Positions 5,211-10,000 of a stretch of DNA of 10,000 nucleotides are shown in pieces. The notes below the pieces were generated by a model. That model had not been told where the DNA came from and did no database searches. It saw only the letters and a program-made list of their open reading frames with translations. The first letter of the stretch is position 1, and each line of letters begins with the position of its first letter. The position numbers were made by a program, and so were the translations under genes. This DNA comes from Anaerolinea sp. Lineage in GTDB: Bacteria; Chloroflexota; Anaerolineae; Anaerolineales; Anaerolineaceae. The stretch covers positions 1-10,000 of the forward strand of contig JAIWNK010000062.1 in the NCBI GenBank assembly GCA_020216845.1, written 5' to 3'.

Positions 5211-6515
5211 ATGAAACCGCACCGTGGATTTTGGCCTGCATCCTTTTTGCAACTCCTGCTCATTCTGAGCCTGGCAGGCTGTAGCGTTTTGGGGTTCGCC
5301 CAACCCACACCCCCAAACGGCACTGCCACCGCTCCAGCCCCCCTTCCTTCCGCTTCTCCCAGCCCAACCCCAACCGACCCACCCCCACAAAACCTCATCC
5401 TCTGGTTGCCCCCCGCTTTTGACCCCAGCCTGCCAACCCCAGCCGGGCAGATTTTGGCTGCGCGCCTGCAACAATTTGAACAACGTCACAACGGCCTGAC
5501 GATCGAAGTGCGCATCAAAGCCATCAGCGGTCCCAGCAGCCTGCTCAACGCCCTCAGCGTCACCGCCCCGGCGGCCCCCGCAGCACTGCCCGACCTGATC
5601 GCCTTGCCACGCACCGACATGGAAATTGCCGCCATCAAAGGCCTGCTCTACCCGGTAGAAGCTTTGGTCAACCTGGAGGATGATCCCGATTGGTATCCCT
5701 ACGCCCGTGAACTTGCCAGCGTGCAGGGGGAAACGTTCGGCATTCCGTTTGCAGGCGATGCCCTAGCGTTGCTCTACCGCCCATCCAAAACCAGTGTGCC
5801 AGCCAGCGATTGGGAAGAAGTGTTACGCCAAAGCCAACCGGTAATTTTTGCCGCAGGCGACCCACGCGCCCTCAACACCCTGGCGCTCTATCTCTCTGCC
5901 GGCGGAACGGTTGAGAATATGCAAGGCCGCCCAGAGCTGAGTGAAGAAGCTCTCAAAGCCGTCCTGCGTTTTTATGACCTTGGGGGGCGAAGCGGCCTGT
6001 TTTCCTATAATCTGACACAATTACGCGACGAATCACAAGCATGGCAGGCCTATAGCGAACAACGCGCCCATCGCGTTGTCACCTGGAGCTCCTACTATCT
6101 ATCCAATCGCCCTGCCGATACCACCCTGATTGCCCTGCCCGCCTTCCAGGGTCTCGCCGTCCCCGCCCCAGCCAGTGCCTGGCTTTGGGCCAGCGCCAGC
6201 TCGAACCCGGCCCGTCAGGCCCTGGCCATTGAGCTAGCCAACGACTTGAGCGAGAGCAATTTTCAGGCGCAGTGGACCAGCGCAGCCGGCTACCTGCCCA
6301 CCCGCCCCAGCGCCATGGCCGACTGGCAAGACCCAAGCCTGCGCGCCCTTTATGGGCCCATTCTTCTCAACGCCCGCGCCTTGCCGCGCAATGACCTGCT
6401 CAGTCTCATTGGCCCCGCCCTGGAAGAAGCCACCCAACAAGTGCTCCGTCAGGAAGCCGACCCCCTCGCGGCCGCCCAATCTGCCATCCAGCGCGTCCAA
6501 GGTCCCCAACCATGA
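5211..6515 (+). CDS. extracellular solute-binding lipoprotein (ABC-type, family 1-like)
   Basis: A 434-residue protein. A signal peptide with the lipobox LAGC puts the lipidated Cys at position 24. A Pro/Thr/Ala-rich tether follows (about 30-60). The rest looks like a family-1 solute-binding protein: a beta strand NLILWLPPAF, then LAARLQQFEQRHNGLTIEVRI, LPDLIALPRTDMEIAAIKGLLYPVEAL, GETFGIPFAGDALALLYRP, and near the end AAGYLPTRPSAM. Such proteins capture ligands, often sugars, outside the membrane for an ABC importer. No permease or ATPase gene is adjacent, so the partner is elsewhere or the role is different. There is no ribosome binding site before the ATG, and a hairpin ends 9 nt upstream. 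The stop overlaps the next start (ATGA). The family is fairly sure; the ligand is unknown. Confidence 0.83.
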   Translation: MKPHRGFWPASFLQLLLILSLAGCSVLGFAQPTPPNGTATAPAPLPSASPSPTPTDPPPQNLILWLPPAFDPSLPTPAGQILAARLQQFEQRHNGLTIEVRIKAISGPSSLLNALSVTAPAAPAALPDLIALPRTDMEIAAIKGLLYPVEALVNLEDDPDWYPYARELASVQGETFGIPFAGDALALLYRPSKTSVPASDWEEVLRQSQPVIFAAGDPRALNTLALYLSAGGTVENMQGRPELSEEALKAVLRFYDLGGRSGLFSYNLTQLRDESQAWQAYSEQRAHRVVTWSSYYLSNRPADTTLIALPAFQGLAVPAPASAWLWASASSNPARQALAIELANDLSESNFQAQWTSAAGYLPTRPSAMADWQDPSLRALYGPILLNARALPRNDLLSLIGPALEEATQQVLRQEADPLAAAQSAIQRVQGPQP

Positions 6516-6766
6516 AACGCCTCACCTTCTGTGCCCTCTGCCTGCTGATCGCCTGGCTGCTTGCTGCCTGCGCCCTGACCGGCAGCGTCGGTATCTCGCT
6601 CTCAACCCCACCCACCCTCACCCCCTCCCCGACCCCCGACCCAGAAATGACCCTGGATTACTCCCTCAACCTGACCCGTGGCATTTTGGTCGGCGCGGTA
6701 CTTTTGGTCTTCATCATTGTAGGCGGTTCCTTCAGTGTGATTGCCATCCGCAATCGCAAAAAATGA
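6512..6766 (+). CDS. small lipoprotein with C-terminal transmembrane helix
   Basis: An 84-residue protein. It has a signal peptide with lipobox LAAC (lipidated Cys20), then a Thr/Pro-rich stretch (31-45, STPPTLTPSPTPDP). A membrane helix at about 57-79 (GILVGAVLLVFIIVGGSFSVIAI) ends in the basic tail RNRKK. The topology fits an outside N-terminus and an inside C-terminus, giving both a lipid and a helix anchor. The start overlaps the preceding stop by 4 nt (ATGA), so it is translationally coupled to the solute-binding lipoprotein and may work with it at the membrane. I do not recognise a family. No good terminator is visible after it. Confidence 0.72.
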   Translation: MKRLTFCALCLLIAWLLAACALTGSVGISLSTPPTLTPSPTPDPEMTLDYSLNLTRGILVGAVLLVFIIVGGSFSVIAIRNRKK

Positions 6767-6800
6767 ACGATTTTTGTAACCCATTCCCCAAAAAACTCAC

Positions 6801-6806
6801 TATAAT
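6801..6806 (+). promoter_or_regulatory. consensus -10 element before the bactofilin-like gene
   Basis: A perfect TATAAT lies in an AT-rich stretch within the 116-nt gap after the small lipoprotein gene. The best -35 candidate (TTGTAA, 6774-6779) is 21 nt away, too far for a normal sigma70 promoter. A start near 6813 would give a leader of about 70 nt. Confidence 0.45.
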
Positions 6807-6882
6807 TTAAACATTGTAATTTCTACGTCATCATCCATCACCAATTTGCACCCATCTTTTTTGTTTTTTCCAGGAGGAAGCT

Positions 6883-8271
6883 ATGTCGAAATTCTTGTCC
6901 CCGTTGCGTTGGCTGCTGATTGTCTGCCTGATGTTAAGCGCCCTGCTCGTCAGCACACAACCAGCTTCTGCCACATCCATTGATGATGATGGCAAAATCA
7001 GCTCAAGTGAAACCATTGACGACGATGTGCTGCTCAGCGCCCAAACCGTCATTGTAGATGGCACAGTCAACGGCATGGTCTTTGCCTTTGGCAACGAAAT
7101 CACCATCAATGGCACCGTCAACGGCGATTTGTTAGCAATCGCCAGCACGGTCACCATCTCCCCCACTGCACGCGTCAAAGGCAACGTCTTTGCCGCCGGA
7201 CAAACGATCAATATTCAAGGGGCGGTCGAAGGCTCGGTATTGGTCGGCGGGGCAACCCTCAACTTGGGCTATAAAGCCACAGTCAACCGCAACGTCTATT
7301 TTGGCGGCTATTCCTTTGAAGCCCAAAATGACACCGTTATCAACAAAGACTTAAGCGCTGGCGTCTATCAAGCCGTCCTATCCGGCAACCTCAAGGGCAA
7401 TGCCAACATTGATGCCGCTGCAATTGAAATCAAAGGCCGCATCGGCGGCAATGCCACGTTGAAGGTCGAAGGTCCTGGCGACAATCAAAGTAAGCCGTTC
7501 TTCCCCAGCTTTGGCGCGCCCATGCCAGCGCCCCTGCCCAGCGGGCTGCGCATTTCACCCGATGCCCAAATCGTCGGCCAACTGACCTACACCAGCCCGG
7601 TTGAACAGGCTGCAAGCATCCAAACCCAACCCAAAGGCGGCACGGTCTTCCAAACCCCTGCCCCACAAGAACAAAGCTCCCGCCAATCTCCCAATCCAAG
7701 CATCACCTATCGCGTACCCTTCCTGGGTTGGCTGTTTGAATTCCTGCGCAAGTTGGTCACCCTGCTGCTGTTGGGGGCATTGGTCATTTGGCTGATTCCC
7801 GACCTGCTGCAAAAAGCTGCTGCTTTCCTGCGCAGCAAACCCATGCCATCGCTGGGCATGGGCGCGGCTTCCCTCATCATTGGCTATGGCGGGGCTGTGA
7901 TCGTCGGCATCTTGTTACTGGCCCTCTCGCTGCTGCTTGGCCTGATGACGCTAGAAAGCCTCAGCCGCATTGTCTCCAGCGTAGGGCTGTCGAGCCTGGG
8001 GTTGCTGCTTGTCTTCTTCTGGCTGCTGGTCAGCTTTGGCAGCAAGCTGGTCGTCTCGTACCTGATTGGCGACCTGCTGATCGAAAAAATTGCTCCCAAG
8101 GCAACCAACCGCAATGTCTGGGTGCTATTGAGCGGTGTGTCGCTCTACACCCTGATTGCCAGCCTGCCCTTCATTGGCTGGCTGATTGTCTTGCTGGTGA
8201 CGCTGTTTGGCCTCGGCGCGCTCTGGTTCCTGGGGCGCTCCTACTGGCCCAAGAAAAGCCTACCCGCCTGA
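6883..8271 (+). CDS. exported bactofilin-like (polymer-forming) beta-helix protein with multi-span membrane tail
   Basis: A 462-residue protein. Residues 1-30 form a signal peptide with a likely cut after ASA30. Residues ~52-195 contain repeats of 17-19 residues (VIVDGTVNG, ITINGTVNG, VTISPTARVKG, INIQGAVEGS, LNLGYKATVNR), the beta-helix pattern of polymer-forming cytoskeletal (bactofilin-type) domains. A second short segment (220-237, GLRISPDAQIVGQLTY) may add one more turn. A Pro/Gln-rich linker (245-275) leads to about five membrane segments (290-306, 326-355, 367-397, 412-428, 430-451). The ATG is set by AGGAGGAAG at 6872-6880. The signal peptide would place the helix outside the membrane, unlike classical cytosolic bactofilins. 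An envelope-organising role is inferred. The stop lies 1 nt from the stop of the convergent gene. Confidence 0.84.
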   Translation: MSKFLSPLRWLLIVCLMLSALLVSTQPASATSIDDDGKISSSETIDDDVLLSAQTVIVDGTVNGMVFAFGNEITINGTVNGDLLAIASTVTISPTARVKGNVFAAGQTINIQGAVEGSVLVGGATLNLGYKATVNRNVYFGGYSFEAQNDTVINKDLSAGVYQAVLSGNLKGNANIDAAAIEIKGRIGGNATLKVEGPGDNQSKPFFPSFGAPMPAPLPSGLRISPDAQIVGQLTYTSPVEQAASIQTQPKGGTVFQTPAPQEQSSRQSPNPSITYRVPFLGWLFEFLRKLVTLLLLGALVIWLIPDLLQKAAAFLRSKPMPSLGMGAASLIIGYGGAVIVGILLLALSLLLGLMTLESLSRIVSSVGLSSLGLLLVFFWLLVSFGSKLVVSYLIGDLLIEKIAPKATNRNVWVLLSGVSLYTLIASLPFIGWLIVLLVTLFGLGALWFLGRSYWPKKSLPA

Positions 8272-8272
8272 G

Positions 8273-9550
8273 CTAAATCACAAGTCCAATCAGGGGCGTC
8301 AACATCTCAATTTCGCTGACGCCACCATGACGCCCCTGAAGCGGATTCTCGCGGTTGGCCCACCACCAATACGCATTGCCTGATGGCACGGCCACCCAAT
8401 CGCCAATGCGATCGCGCACCCGCGCATAGATTTCCCCTTCGCCAAACAGGCCCGCTGCCAACAGGTCTGTGCCGCGTCGCAATTGAAACTGCCCCGGCCA
8501 GGTCTCGGCAATGTAGCGCTGCAATCGCTCCTCATAGCCCGGCCGCACGAACAAAAACGGCAGGCGCGCTTCGCTGCTTGGCACCATCACCAAACAATCC
8601 ATCATCTGCGGATGGTTCTTCAAGTCATACTGCGCTTGTTTCGGGGTGTGCAAATGTCCATGGTCAGCGGTTATCAAAAACAGCGTGTCCCCCCGTCCAC
8701 GCTTGCGCAAACGACGCACAAATTGCGCCAAAGAACGTGCAAACGCCTGATATTCCAGTTCCACGCGCTCATCTGTTGGCCCATAACGGTGCGAAAGTTC
8801 ATCCAGGTCGCCCCAATACATCCAGGTATAGCTCGGCTGTTGCGCAGCTTCGGCCAGGTGCTGAAGCACATTGACCCATAAGTCGCTCAAATTGCGAAAA
8901 GGCAACAATTCACAGCCGCTTTGCAACATCGTTGAAAGCCCGGAATGTGCAATCGAATGATGCTGACAGGCCACGCAATGCACGTCGTGCTGCACAAGGT
9001 GCGGCGCCAGAGTCGGCACAGGCAAAAACGTCAGCGGGTCAAACCCTGTGCGGCGCAAACCGCCCACATCCCCCGGCGAACTGGCTGCGGCGTGAGTAAT
9101 TAAATTGGCAATCATGCCATATTCTTTCAACCAGACCTCGTAACCGACCACCCCATGCGTCGCAGGCGGCTGACCGGTCCACAGCGTCGTCAACGCTGCC
9201 GAGGTTGTACTTGGCACCACACTGGTCAGCGGTGCAACCATTCCCGGCCCATCCAAAATCTCAGCCCAACTGTCTTGTGCGGCACGCTGCAAGAAAAAGT
9301 CCAGCCCCAACCCATCTACCAAGAGCAGCAACACATGGCGGAACGGCCCCCCTACCGCGCTGAGCCATGGCTCAGCGAGCGGCGCCGTGCCAAACGTCGG
9401 CACCCCCAACCAATGACAAAGGCTCGCTGGCAAATTGGCCAACGACGCCCCTGCATACGCCGGATACACCACATCCGCTCCCAAATCCAACCCCGATAAA
9501 CGATGCGCCTTCAGGCCTGGTAATAGCTGTGTAACAAGTGACCGTGTCAT
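8273..9550 (-). CDS. alkaline-phosphatase-superfamily phosphodiesterase / nucleotide pyrophosphatase-like
   Basis: A 425-residue protein with the metal-site motifs of type I phosphodiesterase/nucleotide pyrophosphatases in order: LLVDGLG (Asp79), VPSTTSAALTTLWTG (probable nucleophile Thr116), GDLDELSHRYGP (Asp250, His254), ITADHGH (Asp296, His297) and GRHGG (His408). These two-metal enzymes hydrolyse phosphodiester or related bonds; the substrate is not predictable. There is no signal peptide, so it is probably cytoplasmic. I chose the ATG at 9550 because GGAGA precedes it by about nine bases and the promoter -10 lies at 9578-9583. The frame stays open upstream to 9715, but that part would overlap the divergent phosphoribosyltransferase gene. 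The gene is transcribed divergently from that neighbour and converges on the bactofilin-like gene. Confidence 0.86.
   Translation of the reverse strand: MTRSLVTQLLPGLKAHRLSGLDLGADVVYPAYAGASLANLPASLCHWLGVPTFGTAPLAEPWLSAVGGPFRHVLLLLVDGLGLDFFLQRAAQDSWAEILDGPGMVAPLTSVVPSTTSAALTTLWTGQPPATHGVVGYEVWLKEYGMIANLITHAAASSPGDVGGLRRTGFDPLTFLPVPTLAPHLVQHDVHCVACQHHSIAHSGLSTMLQSGCELLPFRNLSDLWVNVLQHLAEAAQQPSYTWMYWGDLDELSHRYGPTDERVELEYQAFARSLAQFVRRLRKRGRGDTLFLITADHGHLHTPKQAQYDLKNHPQMMDCLVMVPSSEARLPFLFVRPGYEERLQRYIAETWPGQFQLRRGTDLLAAGLFGEGEIYARVRDRIGDWVAVPSGNAYWWWANRENPLQGRHGGVSEIEMLTPLIGLVI
8291..8338. repeat. inverted repeat in the 3' coding end of the phosphodiesterase gene
   Basis: CAGGGGCGTCA (8291-8301) and TGACGCCCCTG (8328-8338) form a perfect 11-bp stem with a 26-nt loop. 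A third element, TGACGCC (8317-8323), could pair with GGCGTCA instead, giving an alternative 7-bp stem. It begins 20 nt after the stop of the convergent bactofilin-like gene and could slow or end its transcription. There is no U-tract. Confidence 0.5.
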
Positions 9551-9577
9551 AAAACTTTTCTCCAAACAAGATGCCTT

Positions 9578-9586
9578 ATCATACCA
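9578..9586 (-). promoter_or_regulatory. extended -10 promoter of the phosphodiesterase gene
   Basis: On the minus strand the sequence reads TGG-TATGAT: -10 at 9578-9583 with the TGn extension at 9584-9586. No clear -35 is visible. A start near 9571 gives a leader of about 20 nt that contains the GGAGA ribosome binding site. Confidence 0.52.
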
Positions 9587-9597
9587 CATCTCCCCAA

Positions 9598-9608
9598 CAC
9601 AGGCTGTG
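9598..9608. promoter_or_regulatory. short palindrome between the divergent promoters
   Basis: CACAG-G-CTGTG is an 11-bp palindrome. It covers the TG of the extended -10 at 9607-9615 and the -35 zone of the opposite promoter. It could be an operator, but it is short and may be chance. Confidence 0.25.
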
Positions 9609-9615
9609 CTATAAT
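9607..9615 (+). promoter_or_regulatory. extended -10 promoter of the phosphoribosyltransferase gene
   Basis: TGC-TATAAT is a perfect extended -10 (TATAAT at 9610-9615). The -35 position is weak, as is usual for extended -10 promoters. A start near 9622 gives a leader of about 25 nt with GGGAG at 9637-9641 five bases before the ATG. Confidence 0.65.
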
Positions 9616-9646
9616 GAAAACGCTGATCTTTTCTTTGGGAGTTCCC

Positions 9647-10000
9647 ATGGCTGTTCCTTCCCCCGCACGCCGCGAACTGCTCACCTGGAACGAGTTCGAC
9701 GGCTTGATTGACCATCTCTTACCGCAATTTGAGGTTGAATTTGATGCCCTGCTGCTAATTACCACCGGCGGCATTGTACCCGGCGGCGTGTTGGCCGAAG
9801 CGCTTAAACAGACGGTCCTGTTTACCGCCTCGGTAGATTTTCCGGCATTGCAAAATGTCAGCGATGAAGAACACGCCCGACTGCGCGCCTGGCCAAATTT
9901 TCTGGAATTCCCAGCCGATGAAATGCTGCGCGGTCGGCGCGTCCTGGTCATTGACGATGTGTGGGGCTCAGGACGCACCATGACAGCTGTGCGGCACCGC
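9647..10000 (+). CDS. phosphoribosyltransferase, 5' part (cut by window end)
   Basis: 118 codons are visible from the ATG at 9647, and the frame is still open at base 10000. VLVIDDVWGSGRT (99-111) is the PRPP-binding signature of type I phosphoribosyltransferases, with the Asp pair at 103-104. An upstream strand-turn, LLLITTGGIVPGGVLAEAL (35-53), fits the family's pyrophosphate loop. The flexible-loop region between them is compatible with xanthine/hypoxanthine-type enzymes, but the base cannot be assigned. These enzymes transfer ribose-5-phosphate from PRPP to a nucleobase in salvage, or act as regulators. GGGAG lies five bases before the ATG. The gene is divergent from the phosphodiesterase gene with 96 nt between starts. 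Confidence 0.85.
   Translation, partial: MAVPSPARRELLTWNEFDGLIDHLLPQFEVEFDALLLITTGGIVPGGVLAEALKQTVLFTASVDFPALQNVSDEEHARLRAWPNFLEFPADEMLRGRRVLVIDDVWGSGRTMTAVRHR

Noticed and set aside
4635..5489. 284-codon open frame on the minus strand
   Set aside because: It lies opposite the third M42 gene and the start of the lipoprotein gene, is Gly/Trp/His-rich with no domain, and reflects codon bias of the real genes.
6752..6780. Possible terminator after the small lipoprotein gene
   Set aside because: Only a 6-7 bp A/T stem (CAAAAA with TTTTTG) can form, too weak to call.
8383..8881. Plus-strand open frames inside the phosphodiesterase gene
   Set aside because: No recognisable domain, and the minus strand holds all five ordered metal-site motifs here.
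9551..9715. 55-codon N-terminal extension of the phosphodiesterase
   Set aside because: It would overlap the phosphoribosyltransferase start and both promoters; the extension has no family similarity visible.
9547..9981. 144-codon minus-strand frame opposite the phosphoribosyltransferase
   Set aside because: Ser/Arg-rich shadow frame; the plus strand carries the PRPP-binding signature and a good RBS and promoter.
1..10000. Mobile elements, CRISPR arrays, tRNA or rRNA genes, defence or biosynthetic cluster
   Set aside because: No terminal repeats with transposase, no regular short repeats, no RNA gene signature and no defence or biosynthetic core gene is visible on either strand.

Overview
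The window looks like chromosomal DNA of a Chloroflexota bacterium, probably of the Anaerolineae type. This rests on general character, not on a marker gene. The DNA has moderately high G+C. Exported proteins carry long Thr/Pro-rich tethers. The first gene ends in an (I/V)(F/Y)LP-type hydrophobic-plus-basic tail, which I recall from many secreted Chloroflexota proteins. No rRNA, tRNA, insertion sequence, CRISPR array or phage gene is visible, and coding density is high.

Layout. (1) 1-506: 3' end of a secreted protein, with propeller-like blades, a BACON/Ig-like domain and a C-terminal ILP-type tail. A 14-bp perfect hairpin (531-561) then separates it from two convergent minus-strand genes. 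(2) 584-904 and 1015-1350: tandem paralogous small membrane proteins of DUF4190 type. Each has its own promoter (TTGAC-N17-TATGCT), and their 5' ends are nearly identical. (3) 1519-1956: a small membrane-anchored protein with a Thr/Pro-rich tail, behind a good extended -10 promoter. (4) 1983-5153: three consecutive M42 (TET-type) metallo-aminopeptidase genes. The first two overlap by 8 nt, the third follows after 23 nt, and all three keep the complete metal and catalytic residue set. (5) 5211-6515 and 6512-6766: a solute-binding lipoprotein without a permease beside it, translationally coupled to a small lipoprotein that also has a C-terminal membrane helix. (6) 6883-8271: an exported bactofilin-like beta-helix protein with a multi-span membrane tail. 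(7) 8273-9550, minus strand: an alkaline-phosphatase-superfamily phosphodiesterase. (8) 9647-10000: the start of a phosphoribosyltransferase, divergent from gene 7 and cut by the window end.

How they fit together. The M42 trio is the clearest functional unit. These are predicted cytoplasmic peptide-trimming enzymes that may form mixed tetrahedral complexes. Most other genes encode membrane or cell-surface proteins and seem to be separate short units. I see no convincing defence, mobile or biosynthetic system. The most worthwhile leads are the three-paralog M42 operon, the duplicated DUF4190 pair with conserved promoters and 5' ends, the C-terminal tail of the first protein, and the exported bactofilin-like membrane protein.
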